A DNA stretch of 64,000 nucleotides, from NCBI RefSeq assembly GCF_040954645.1, contig NC_092808.1, positions 113,624,049 through 113,688,048 of the forward strand, in the 5' to 3' direction. Positions 44,720-55,697 of this stretch are shown here, piece after piece (position 1 is the stretch's first letter; the number at the start of each line of letters is the position of its first letter). The notes under the pieces are model-generated. The model searched no databases, was not told where the DNA came from, and worked only from the letters and a program-made list of their open reading frames with translations. This DNA is from Diabrotica undecimpunctata (lineage: Eukaryota; Arthropoda; Insecta; Coleoptera; Chrysomelidae). Made by a program: the position numbers and the translations under genes.

Positions 44720-46745
44720 CAAAATTACATTGATAAAATGAAAGAAACAATATGTCTTTTTATCAAACCCAACAAAGACAAAACTCTCTCATGTTATTAT
44801 CTATTGTCTTTTATAACAAAAACTTTCGAAAAAATTATCAAAAATAGTCTTAACGGGATAATCGAACACTTTAATCTTTTGCCAAGCACTCAATATGGAT
44901 TTCGATCTGATCTTGGTATACTAGATGCAATAGGCCACTTAACAACAGATATTTAACTAAATTTTTCTAAAAATAAATATTTAGCATCCTTAAAGGCGCT
45001 TACGACTGTGTTAATTTAACAGTAATTCATTCAAAGTTATGCAAACTGGGGTTGTCCACAAATTTATCCGCTAATATAATTAATATTTTTAGCAACCGAA
45101 CCATAGTAATCAGTTACATGATCCAAGAATAACTTATATAGGATTACCACAAAGGTTTGTATTAAGCCCAATTATCTTCAACATATTTTCGGCAAGTATA
45201 CACGGCATTTTCGTTGGTTCCATAAAATGTATTTAGTATGCCGATGATATATGTATTTACTCCTTCTGTGATTCATATGACGATTGTGTGAAAGTTCTGA
45301 AACACATCGTGAAACTAGTGGATATTTGGATTAAAGACCATGAACTTACTATATTCCCAAAAAAATCTGCCATTATGATATTTACAAGACATAGGATATG
45401 TGCGCCTGATAGTCTAAACCTGTCAGGATATGATATACCCGTTGTCAGTGAATATAAATATCTTGGTATATTCCTAGACCCCAAATTACTATGGTCCAAA
45501 CATGTCCAATATATAAAAAAAGATGTGAGAATGCATCAATCTCCTTAAATGTGTCACTTGCAGGAAACGGGTTACTTATCCCAAAGTTGTACTGATTTTT
45601 TACAGGATCTACGTGCGATCCTAAAACATTTACTAAAAATAACACCATGCCCTCTGTTACTTGCTAAAAGTAACGACATGCCATTAGAAAATCGTAGAAA
45701 TTTATTAGCAACAAAATATGTATTAAAATTAAGGGCTAGAACAAGCGGCTTACTAAGTATGCTGTATAAATTATCCATACAAAATCTAGTAAACAATTAT
45801 TGGAAAATAAAAAATTCACTACCATTAGCGGATGCCTTTCTGGAAACCAATGATTTACCGGTTACACGTTTAACAAATTTTATTATACCATTCTATAAAT
45901 TAGAATTTAATACGATCTTCAAAAAATTAAATATTATATTTCCGAAATATTCAGATTCACATCAAATAAGTAACAAGTTGTTGAACTCCATATTGAGTGA
46001 ATATACCAATAAAACTATAATTTACACAGTTGACTCTAAATAGAACGATGGAAAGATGTGTAGGGTCTGCAGTGTACATTCCTTCAAAAACAAATCACTT
46101 AAAATAAAGCTTCCTCTACATTGCTCTACTTACACTGCAGAAGAGGTAGCCATTAGGAAAGCTCTGGATTGGCTAGAGCACGCAAATTTGGAAGACGCTG
46201 TGATCATCTCAGACTCTAAATCAGTTCTTAGTGGACTTAATAATACTGAGTTAAATCATAAGACATGTGAGCTGATACGTGACATTAAACAAACAATGAG
46301 AAACAAATATGTAATATTTATTTGGGCAAAAAGTCACTCCGGGATAAAAGAATTTAAACTGGCAAGACAGATGGAAAATATTGGCGAATACTTCAAATAA
46401 TCATTATTACAAGATTCATCCTACGTTACCATCCCTAACAGAATTATCACACATATTCCATTATATTATCTAAACGATCAGTAGCAACTATCACAAGATT
46501 AAAAACTAGTCACGGTGCTGTTCCTGCTCACCTGGCTAGATTAAACATTATATAATCAGGAAAGTGTTTATACGATAATATTTCCCAGTGTGATGTTAAT
46601 CACATCCTGGTTGAATGTATTAAAAATAAAGCACTGTCATCTACATTTTATGAAAACCTGGTTAAAAGTAATGTGCAACTTTCACTAAATATAACCCACC
46701 TACTGTCACTGAATCAGAAATAAATATACGAACTCATATGTAATC
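44720..46745 (+). mobile_element. I/Jockey-like LINE, RT and RNase H remains
   Basis: The RT begins near 44738, followed by a thumb, connection and RNase H, in several frames. The right end is cut or followed by the Tc1/mariner element whose TA lies at 46763-46764. Confidence 0.75.
44738..46400 (+). pseudogene. LINE reverse transcriptase and RNase H pseudogene
   Basis: At 44738-44956 are IKPNKDKTLSCYYLLSF, then FEKIIKNSLNG and STQYGFRSDLGILDAIGHL (RT motifs 1-2). Motif 4 reads LPQRFVLSPIIFNIF near 45140. The catalytic box near 45240 is YADDICIYS, preceded by a stop. At 45288-45548 the thumb contains LTIFPKKSAIMIF and YKYLGIFLDPKLLWSKHV. The connection lies at 45549-46043. The RNase H at 46056-46400 has STYTAEEVAIRKALDWL, VIISDSKSVLSGL and FIWAKSHSGIKEFK, close to the active-site order E, D and D. 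Decay is moderate; the RNase H lacks the usual N-E-x-A-D end. Confidence 0.78.
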
Positions 46746-46764
46746 ACTTATCTGCATCTGGATA

Positions 46765-46996
46765 GACAGGGTGAGTCATAACTATTGGGACTAAGGACAG
46801 GTTATTTGGACCAAAATATGGCTATTGGGCCAAATATACCTTAATAAAATATTGCTGAGAAAAAAGATACAGGGTGTTAAAGTTAATTTTTGTTTTTCGT
46901 TTTTTGCTAATAGTTTCCCTGTATATTTATAAATTGCTATCAAAATTGGCACAGAGGCATAATCTTAGACAAGAAATAGTATTTCATTTACAATTT
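46765..46996 (+). repeat. Left terminal inverted repeat of the Tc1/mariner element
   Basis: About 232 bases, with high identity to the reverse complement of 48501-48736. Identity ends near an ATTTACAATT block. Confidence 0.9.
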
Positions 46997-47360
46997 TACG
47001 TTTTGTCATAGAGGGCGCCACGTGGATCATGCCTAATTATCAAATTGAGTCTAAACTTTTTCTGATGAAACTTTTTAGTAATTTTTATTAGAAAATATGA
47101 CGTAAACATCATTTTTACGTAAAATTGGTACTCCTGTTTAAACATGATTATTTCAACCGTTTTCGATAAAAACGCAGTCGAACTGCTTAGAGTCTTAAAA
47201 AAAGGATTTCAAATATTATTTCATTTATGAAAAGTATGCTTTGGACTGTCAGATAACTGTTGTTGGTAAATGTCATTTGTTCAGAGTAAATTATTTTTGA
47301 TGTGACAGTGTAGTGTAATGTTGCATTGTTTAAAAGTAATCATTACTTTTTTTGATTGAA

Positions 47361-48391
47361 ATGCCTGACGCACAAGAAAATTTTTGCGGTCGCTCGGCAG
47401 CCAGAAGCTATGGAATGTTATACGCAAACAGAAGGCAACCAAATCACAAAACTTTTGCAAGATTATATTGTAGTTTAGGTGAAACTGGGTCATTTCACAC
47501 TAAAAATCGGGGTGGTCGACCGAAACAAATCACACCTAATCAAGAAGATGAACTTTTGGTTCGAGTAGATGAAAATACTGAAATAAGTTCACGACATCTA
47601 TCAGCAGCAACAGGAGTAAGTCAGTCGTCTATTGTTAGAATTCTAAAAAAAGAGAACCTCCATCCTTATCACTTTACTCCTGTTCAAAATTTACTTCCAA
47701 CAGATCTACCACGACGGTTACAGTTTTGCCAACGTATTCTGAATAAACATCGCAATGACAGACACTTTATTAAGAATATTATGTTCACCGACGAAGCAAC
47801 TTTTACTAGACGAGACGTTTTTAATTGGCGAAATAGTCATTGTTGGGAAGAAGAAAACCCGCATGCTATTAAAGCTAGACATTTTCAGCATGAGTTTAAA
47901 TTGAATATTTGGTGTGGCATTATAGGCGATCAACTGCTAAGGCCTTATGTTCTTCCTCCGAATTTAAATGGAGATTCTTATTTATTCTTTTTGAAAAATA
48001 CTCTTAGTTATATTTTAGATGATCTGTCACTGGATGTAAGAAGAAAAATGTGGTTTATGCAGGATGGAGCGCCCCCTCATTTTTCATTAGCTGTTAGAAA
48101 TTATCTTAATGACGTATTTCCTCAACGATGGATTGGCAGAGGCAGTGATTTTCAATGGCCACCAAGAAGTCCTGAGTACAACCCGCTAGCTTTTTATTTT
48201 TGGGGACATCTGAAGACCTTAGTTTATGCCAATGAAATTAATACACGAGACGAACTTTGGAGATACATTCAAAATGCAGCTAATCTTATAAGGGGACAGA
48301 ATAATATTTTTTTAACGTCCGAAAATCCTTTATAAAAAGAATTAGAAAAGGCATAGAAATCGAAGGAGACCATGTAGAACATTTAGTTTAA
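47361..48391 (+). pseudogene. Tc1/mariner transposase, catalytic D to A and one frameshift
   Basis: The first ATG is at 47361 (MPDAQENF); homologues are expected to have a slightly longer N terminus. Helix-turn-helix regions are visible in NHKTFARLYCSLGETGSF and SRHLSAATGVSQSSIVRIL, joined by a GRPKQ hook. The catalytic core has FTDEATF (first D) and WFMQDGAPPHF (second D). By my count there are 41 residues before the third position in SPEYNPLAFYFWG. That position is normally D (N-P-L-D-F) and is alanine here, a single-base change in the codon GCT. The stop at 48333 follows a shift in the T-run at 48307-48313. In the shifted frame the protein continues as KSFIKRIRKGIEIEGDHVEH to 48391. The protein is probably inactive. 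Confidence 0.88.
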
Positions 48392-48500
48392 GTTTTTGTG
48401 AGTTCTTTTAAGTTAAAGTGTGTTTAATTTTAATTTATCGTCGAAACGAAAACCTTACGTTAGTTGCAACTTTATTTATTAGTTTGTTATTTGATAGTGG

Positions 48501-48736
48501 AATTGTAAATATAATACTATTTCTTATCTAAGATTATGCCTCTGTGCCAATTTTGATAGCAATTTATAAATATACAGGGAAACTATTAGCAAAAAACGAA
48601 AAACAAAAATTAACTTTAACACCCTGTATCTTTTTTCTCAGCAACATTTTATTAAGGCATATTTGGCCCAATAGCCATATTTTGGTTCAAATAACCTGTC
48701 CTTAGTCTATGTCCCAATAGTTATGACTTACCCTGG
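48501..48736 (-). repeat. Right terminal inverted repeat of the Tc1/mariner element
   Basis: About 236 bases, mirroring the left repeat and carrying a few small indels relative to it, such as an extra CATA near 48712. Confidence 0.9.
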
Positions 48737-48738
48737 TA

Positions 48739-49028
48739 TATAATAATAATAATATAAATTTTTTACAATCAAGTTTTAATTCATAAACATAACATAAATC
48801 TTTTAAAAATCTGTGGCAAAAGGACTAGTTTCCATGATAAATACACTATCATCATCATCATTAAAACTATTTTTGCAACAATCAAGCAACAATTTTTTTT
48901 CATATAATTTGCCGGTCTTCACCATTATTATTTAAAGTCAAATAGCGATCTTACATTGTTTTTAAAAAAAAATTACGTTTATTCCTTCGCATATTTTGTG
49001 TATTATATATTGTTATTAACAACTTCTC
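48739..49028. other. Spacer containing the RTE target duplication
   Basis: No gene seen. It ends with ATTAACAACTTCTC (49015-49028), the left copy of a 14-bp duplication. Confidence 0.5.
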
Positions 49029-49686
49029 GTAAATAGTAGTCTCCTCTAGTAAATAAGTTTACATATTTGGGTTCTCTCATAACAAACGATAATGACACAT
49101 CTGAAGAAGTAAAACGGAGGGTACTGCTAGCAAACAAATGTTATTTTGGACTAAGCAAGCAGCTAAAAAACAGAAATTTAAGCCATAAAACCAAACTAAT
49201 AATATATAGAACACTAATCCTACCAGTGCTGACATATGGGTCAGAAACATGGACCATCTCCAAAACAGACGCAAATCTTCTGCTCGTCTTCGAAAGGAAG
49301 ATACCAAGAAGAATAATGGGCGCATTCTGTGAGAATGGTATTTGGAGAAGGCGATATAATTTCGAATTGTACGAGAAGTATAAAAAAATAGTAAATGGTA
49401 GAGATGTAATATCCTTCATAAAAATAGGTAGGCTTAGATGGGCTGGACATGTGTCAAGAGCAAATGAAAATTACCCACCCAGACGAACTCTATTATCGGT
49501 CCCAGTGGGAAATAGGAGTAGAGGCAGACCACGACTGAGATGGAGGGACGGTGTGGACGAGGACGCAAGGAAAATCGGCGCGGCAAATTGGCAACGGTTG
49601 GCGATGAACAGAAACGACTGGCGAAATAGACTGGGGAAGGTCAAGGCTCAACTAGAGCTGTAGCACCACTGATGATGATGATGATG
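49029..49686 (+). mobile_element. 5'-truncated RTE-like LINE with (GAT)n tail and 14-bp target duplication
   Basis: A perfect ATTAACAACTTCTC at 49015-49028 and 49687-49700 brackets the copy. The 3' end is a GATGATGAT microsatellite, the usual tail of RTE elements. Only the last 200 codons are retained. Confidence 0.92.
49043..49663 (+). pseudogene. RTE-like RT C-terminal fragment (intact frame)
   Basis: About 198 codons remain open: FGLSKQLKNRNLSHKTKLII, YRTLILPVLTYGSETW, FERKIPRRIMGAF, then RLRWAGHVSRAN, GRPRLRWRDGVDEDARKIG and NWQRLAMNRNDWRN, ending at a TAG at 49661-49663. It matches the thumb and C-terminal region of RTE/craniofacial-type proteins. It has no RT catalytic box, so it is a dead 5'-truncated insertion, yet its open frame and exact target duplication imply recent arrival. 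Confidence 0.88.
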
Positions 49687-49700
49687 ATTAACAACTTCTC

Positions 49701-50822
49701 AGAAGAAGTTTTTGGATACCTGTATCAAAGAGTTTCATGAAAAAAGTTGTTTGTTTATTTGCTAATTTGATCTAGTAGTGAAGCGCTATAAACTGTTTCA
49801 AATAAAATCATCCCAGAAAGCCAACTTAAAATATAATTTTAGCTTTTACCTTTTTGTTTCAATTAAAGAATGCCCAAATTGTCAGTAAAAGATTAAGTCA
49901 GAAGAAATTAAAGGAGTAAACTCTGAGAAAAATGTATTACGGAAACTACTGCCGATCTCGAAGTGGAATTTTCGAAAATGAACTTATCAGGTAATCCTGG
50001 TTTATTGACTGATATGTTTCAAGAAAACAACTTTATACCAGAAATTTCAGTTAATACCCAACGTTTATTATTGTAAAGAATCGAAGCTTAGCAGCTGTAC
50101 ACGTTTTTCAATTTCAATAACGGATAAAAACCAATTTCTTTATTTAAACAAGCGAGTCTCGGAAATCATAATATTTATATCACTGTTTACAAAGTGAAAA
50201 TACGCTTTTACATACCCGCGCTTCCATTCAAGATCAATTTCCAAATGCAAATTTGTAATTAATTTGAAAATATGATGCCTACATTACACTATGCAAATTA
50301 ACCTCAAAAACTACCATTTACAAAAGCTTATTTACTATTTTCTATGCCATAAACTTTTAATTCATCGTAAGCTTTGATGCAATAAATTATTCAACAGCTT
50401 ACGCAAATAATACGGGCTCGCCCCTACTCTCCTTTAACACATATTAAAATTAAATGGAAAAATAAAAGTTATTTACTACAGTAATATGTACATAGAGCTA
50501 AAAATATCTCATCGTTTTGCGTTGGAATATACTAATAATACAAATATAATTATGTTTAAAGTTAATTTTTGTAGGCGATGTGACTTAAAAATAAAATTCT
50601 GTTTATTAGAAAACGGAAATATTATTTGTATTTGTGTTATCTTTTCTCTTTATAGAATTTAGTTTTCCATCTTTATACAGAAACTTTTCGACACTGATTT
50701 ATTCAGATGACCTTTTATTGAGATAACCGGTTCTCGATTTCGATGTATACGACTATTTATTGTTCTATATAAGATTTTTTTTAAAAATTGGAAATTTCTT
50801 TGTTTTTTATTTTTCTCTTTAA
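49701..50822. other. Unassigned stretch
   Basis: No gene, RNA or repeat end seen. It ends with the TTAA (50819-50822) of the next transposon. Confidence 0.4.
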
Positions 50823-52018
50823 CAGGTTAACTGCGTTATCGGTCCCCGGTGTTATTTATTATTAAAGTGTGGTATGAGAAAACTGCAAACTTTTAAAAAT
50901 TGCAAAAGGCATATCTTCCTTAATATTCGGTTGTTTTAAATGCTAAAAATAGCATTATACCTGTCTTAAGATTCGAATCATTTCTAAAAGAAAAAAATGT
51001 AAGGGGCTTTGGGGGCTGGTAACGCACAGACATTTGTTACTTGGGTGTGAGACCGGTCTTACGGGATCGGCGCATATTTATATATTCGTGCTTGCGCAGT
51101 CAATCGACGTTTAGTATCGTTTGTATTTCAATAGCAGATATGTTTACGTCCGTGTTTATCTCCGTTTTTAGCTTAAACAGTTGATACAAACAAAACAGAT
51201 CTTTCTTCAGATGAATTGTACAGTGATTTAAGTGCGAGTAATTTATTCGATAATGATAATAAGACAGAAATTGAAAGCGAAAAATTCCAGAATCTGAAAA
51301 TAATAATTAAAACGAGGGACACGAATGGTGTCAAGATATGCCTAGACTACATTTTAGTTAACAAAATAAAAAATCCTATAGACGCTTACAAGTTATTTGT
51401 AACCGATGATCTTTTACAGAATTTTGTTATTGAAACAAATAAATATACATCGATCAAAATTACGTATACGTTCCTGAGTTGACTGCGATATAGCCGAACG
51501 TAAACATTTTTTTTTTTTTCAATATGTATAGTTATGGGATGGTCCCGCATTAAATTTATATTGGTCGAAAGATCCCATGTTCAGGAATGAGTTTAATACG
51601 AATACCATGAAACGAGACAGGTTCCTTTTACTGATGCGTTACATTAATTTTTGTAATAATAAGCAGTGTAATAAAGATGGTCGGATCTATAAGTTAGGTG
51701 AAGTTTTAAAAGTATTGATCAAAAGCTTTCAAGCTGCATTAACTCTATGACGGATTTTGGTAGTCGATGAAAGTATAGTACCTTATCAAGGAAGACTGCA
51801 AATAAGCAATATCTTTTAAATAAAACAAACCCGTATGGAATTAAATTATATAAGTTATAAGTGGATGGATATACTAACAACATAATCATTTATCATTGTA
51901 AAAATAAGACTACTCATGCAAATACTTCTCAGAGTGAGCAGATAGTGTATGATCTTTTTGAACATGTTGAATTGGAAAATAGCTACCATCGCTACTTATA
52001 TGCTGATAATTATTACTC

Positions 52019-52019
<1 letters not shown>

Positions 52020-52105
<86 letters not shown>
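52020..52105. repeat. (TA)n microsatellite, left border of insertion in piggyBac 3
   Basis: About 43 TA units start directly within the transposase gene. Confidence 0.95.
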
Positions 52106-52108
<3 letters not shown>

Positions 52109-52209
52109 AAGAAATTTAATCTTTGCAGATTAGTTAAATAGTAAACTCTTAAATATTGGGGAAATCTGCAAGAAATACTCTAATGTGTATCAATTGTTTC
52201 GCCGAACGT

Positions 52210-52242
52210 TTTCGCCAAAGAGAATTAATTTGGCTTCTTCAG
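52210..52242 (-). other. CTGAAGA/stem/GAAA motif, copy 4
   Basis: Minus strand: CTGAAGA, one A, GCCAAA stem, 9-base loop, TTTGGC, GAAA. A perfect 6-bp stem. Confidence 0.6.
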
Positions 52243-53209
52243 GGCTGAAAGAGAATAAATTATAATTAGCTACCATATATTATCTATTAAAACATTATTG
52301 ATCTTACCGTAACTTAGAATTGTAGAGTTAGAATATTAAAAAACTTTGCTAGTAACATAGTGGTGTTTTTTGTTACTATGTGCAAAAAAAAGTTTTTTAT
52401 AAGAATTGAAATGTATGGTAGCTTCGAACTTGACACGTAAAGGCTTACCCAAGGTTAATCGAAAAACCCAATGCAACTACATTTAAAAGGAGGTAATTCT
52501 TTGAAATGTCGGCAATAACTAAATATTTGATTTTAAATAGTTAAAAGTGAGGTTCTGTTTAATCCAGAACGCAAGCGCTGACAACTTCATTATAATTGGT
52601 ATGAATCTTTATGTCGTTAAGGTTCATTGGTAAAAAACGAATGAATTTAAATCCCAGTAAAGGGAAATATTATTTTGATTTTCTTTATTTAATTATATTA
52701 TATTGTTCATGTATTATTGAATCTTATTGAGACGTATCTAAGAAAAGCAAGGGAATGTTATATATTTTTTGTTAATGAAAATTAATTATAAAGGTATGTT
52801 AGTTGTTAATGGATATATCAGTCAAGTTAGTAATCTGTGATATAGTATTGTTCTTGGTATCTGATTTAAGTAACAGGTGGTATATATCGCTTAGATTCTT
52901 GATGTCACTCTTAACATTAATGGAGAAATCGTTAAGAAAAATATAAGACATTTCAATGAACTCTTATGTCTTATATTTTTCTTCGACTTCTTTTTTACAT
53001 TACCGACGAAAAATTTTTACAAAATTAAATTAAATTGGAATATTGTACTTACATAACTGTATAATTTTTAAAATAAGTTAAGTTTTAATGTTTTGCAAAT
53101 TTGAAAATTTAATGGATTAACCTCATGTTGTAAGTTTTTTTACTAGTTTTATACAATGCTATTTAGTTCTAATTTCGTTGTATTTACTTATACCATATTT
53201 TAGCATATC

Positions 53210-53236
53210 CTGAAGAAGCAAATAAATTTTGCGAAA
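53210..53236 (+). other. CTGAAGA/stem/GAAA motif, copy 5
   Basis: CTGAAGA, one A, GCAAA stem, short loop, TTTGC, GAAA at 53233-53236. Confidence 0.6.
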
Positions 53237-53342
53237 GCTTGATTAAAGAACAAAGAGTTTTACTTTCCTGCCCTATTAATGACTGCAACCTCAAAATAAA
53301 ACTTTATTTTACATAACGTGTCAGTCAATAATACCTAACTAC

Positions 53343-53356
53343 TTTATATATATATA

Positions 53357-53415
<59 letters not shown>
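53343..53415. repeat. (TA)n microsatellite, right border
   Basis: About 35 TA units with one CTA interruption. Confidence 0.95.
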
Positions 53416-53417
<2 letters not shown>

Positions 53418-53645
53418 GCCGGTATTTCACGGCTTACACGGAAGCGCCACGCGGTTCCTGTAGGGATCTATGGAGGAATATCACCGAGCCGCAAGTCCTT
53501 ATCTCTTGCTGTACTGCTCCACCATAGGCCGATTAAACACCAGCATATTCTAGTCTAAGCCGCAGATTTGTTTTAGAATTTTAAACTGCTGCGTTAGCCT
53601 TTTTTATTTTTCTGTACACCGAGCCAGGGCTTAAACGCACATCCA
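53416..53645. other. GC-richer block of unknown origin inside the insertion
   Basis: This block contains CACGGCTTACACGGAAGCGC and is more GC-rich than its surroundings. It does not belong to the transposase. It may be the 5' region of another retroelement, but no family was recognised. Confidence 0.4.
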
Positions 53646-54805
53646 CTTAACTAGAGTTTTAGCCAAAGCAATATTCAACAAACAAATAATTTATTGTGGA
53701 ACCCCGAAATCCAACAGAAGAGGTATTTCCAAAACAGTACCTGCAAAAATGAAAAATGGAGAAATTTAGGGTACTCACAACTCAACAACAACTCCTTACG
53801 AACTACAAAATGGATAGACAAATGGCCAGTTCTGATGTTTAGTACTGATCCAACCCATAAAACTGCCTTAGAAACAACAGGAAAATGAAACTGGAAACTT
53901 GAGCTTGTATTGAAACCAAAGGCAATTATTGATTGCTGTCAACCAAAAAAGAAGTAGACTTTAGTGATCAGATGAGTTCTTATCATTTCGTTTTAAGAAA
54001 AAGTTTGAAATGTTACCTAAACTAGCCTTTGAATTTTTGCTTGGAACAGCTGTTGTAAATGCTTGAATTGTTCATAACAAGATTATTTGTTCCACAAAAA
54101 TACCAATAATTGAATTTAGAAGAAGATTTGTACGGGAGTTACTTGATACTTCAGTTGCACACGAAGACACCACTACTCCCAAAAGAGTTCCACATACTTT
54201 TGTTAAACCCTCAGGACCTGGAAAGAAAAGGAGAAGACAATGCCAAAAATACTATCATAAATTAAGAGAAACACATTCAAGCAAACAGGCAAGTAATATG
54301 GTGACAAAAGTAACAAGTTATTACAATGAATGTCCTGAACAACCAGGGATGTGCTTTTTTGCTTTAATAGCATTTATAAAAAATAATTTTTATCTGGAAA
54401 TTTATTTTTTGTTTAATAACTAAGAACATATTAATTAGTTTACACATTTTTTGTTTTCGGATATCATTTATACTAATAAAATATTAAGAAGTCTTCTTTA
54501 TTTGATTTTTTAATCTAACTCTGTAAAAAATATTAGGCTGTCTTGACACTTTAAAACATTCTTAACAGGAAAACTGATTAAAAAACAGATGACAATGGTA
54601 AGTTTTTAAATGTTTTTACTTTTAATAATCTTAAAACTCGTATAATTTATATTATAAAACTGTACAAATGTAAAAACTAATTATGTCATTACCGGTCCCC
54701 GACGGTGGGTAACGCATCATATTCGGGCAAAGCTAGTAGTTACTGGGGACCGCTAATAAACAGTTCTGTGGTTTACATATTTTTAGAACGCAGTTAACCT
54801 GTTAA

Positions 54806-55602
54806 GTATATTTTCCCGTGCGATTGCGTGTAACGTTTTCGATTATTTTTTAATAGACCAGGGCCGAAGCATTTGACAATAGTAAAACGTGAGAAAAATA
54901 AAAAAACAAGAAGTAATTTATTGGAAAAGAAAGAAAATATATTAAAACTTAATGGAAAAATATTTTACGGGCGATCTTCGGGAAGAGTTTAGGAAGTGAA
55001 AAGAGGTAAGTTTTTAAGGGTAAAAAAGTCTACAAGTCTTACGGAAAAAAGTTAAATCGCAACCTTAAAATTTATGCGAAAAATTTGAATAACCGAGTTT
55101 ATGGTTTGTTATTTTTATCATCTACCTTCTATCTGAACTGAAACGAAACATACTAATTGACTATAGCTGTAAAATTGCAAAATGTCATCATATAAATTTG
55201 AATACAACAAACTAGAGTAAATTTAAATTCAAAATAAATGCTTATACATTATATGATTAAAACTTCCACATGTTAAATAGGATAAATATTCAAAAATGTC
55301 GTTTATTAAAAAGTCACTTCTTAAAAATAATTATTCTGGTACGTACATATATTGCTTAAATCTATAATAGTTTTTACTTCTGTTTACTTTTGCACAGTAT
55401 TAGTAGACACAGATTTACCCAAGTGACCATAATTCCCAAGTGATCACAAAACGATTCCAGCAAACATGGATTTTATTAATGGTTTTTCATTTTATCAGTG
55501 TTAATCGGAAGTTGAGAGGTAGAACTGTTTACGTTTAGAATATATATTAACGTGTAAAAGGATATTAAAACATACAGTATACAGTATAGTATATAGTGTG
55601 TC

Positions 55603-55606
<4 letters not shown>
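54806..55606. other. Unassigned stretch
   Basis: No coding or structured signal recognised. Confidence 0.4.
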
Positions 55607-55693
<87 letters not shown>

Positions 55694-55697
55694 ATAT
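55607..55697. repeat. (TA)n microsatellite bordering Penelope relics
   Basis: About 40 TA units with terminal TGTA interruptions. Confidence 0.95.

Larger units (their letters stand above)
46765..48736 (+). mobile_element. Tc1/mariner element with long inverted repeats and DD41-type spacing
   Basis: The element has inverted repeats of about 235 bases (46765-46996 and 48501-48736). Both contain AGTCATAACTATTGGGAC near the tip and CAGAGGCATAATCTTAGA near the inner end. Flanking TA dinucleotides lie at 46763-46764 and 48737-48738, as required for the superfamily. The two tips differ by one or two bases. The single gene is near intact but carries a catalytic substitution and a late frameshift. 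Confidence 0.9.
52106..53342. mobile_element. Penelope-like non-coding element bordered by (TA)n
   Basis: It lies between two (TA)n tracts, like the coding Penelope element at 19826-21717. It carries the CTGAAGA/stem/GAAA motif near each end in opposite orientation (52210-52242 minus, 53210-53236 plus). It shares ACTGCAACC near its right end with the Penelope element at 21654. It has no endonuclease or RT, so the assignment rests on architecture and motif. Confidence 0.5.
51139..54420 (+). pseudogene. piggyBac-like transposase pseudogene, split by insertion
   Basis: The N-terminal region is acidic (51216-51482). The core shows WSKDPMFRNEFNTNTMKRDR near 51565, then LVVDESIVPYQGRL (first D) near 51755 and LYADNYYSN (second D) at 51995-52020, where the insertion begins. 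Coding resumes near 53650 with AIFNKQIIYCGTPKSNRRG. KPKAIIDC and EVDFSDQMSSYHFVLRKSLK (third D region) follow near 53905-54010. The C terminus is the cysteine finger (PGKKRRRQCQKYYHKLRE, CPEQPGMCFF). The usual K-G-G-V-D is altered to KKEVD, and several stops are present. Confidence 0.85.
50823..54801 (+). mobile_element. piggyBac-like DNA transposon 3, interrupted
   Basis: TTAA lies at 50819-50822 and 54802-54805. A 15-base terminal inverted repeat, CAGGTTAACTGCGTT, is exact at both ends and contains an internal TTAA. GGTCCCC-type subterminal blocks occur near both ends. About 1.6 kb of later insertion (52021 to about 53640) accounts for the unusual length of 3979 bases. Confidence 0.9.

Noticed and set aside
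45257..45499. Minus-strand open frames over the LINE at 45257-45796
   Set aside because: The plus strand carries the RT thumb and connection; these are shadows.
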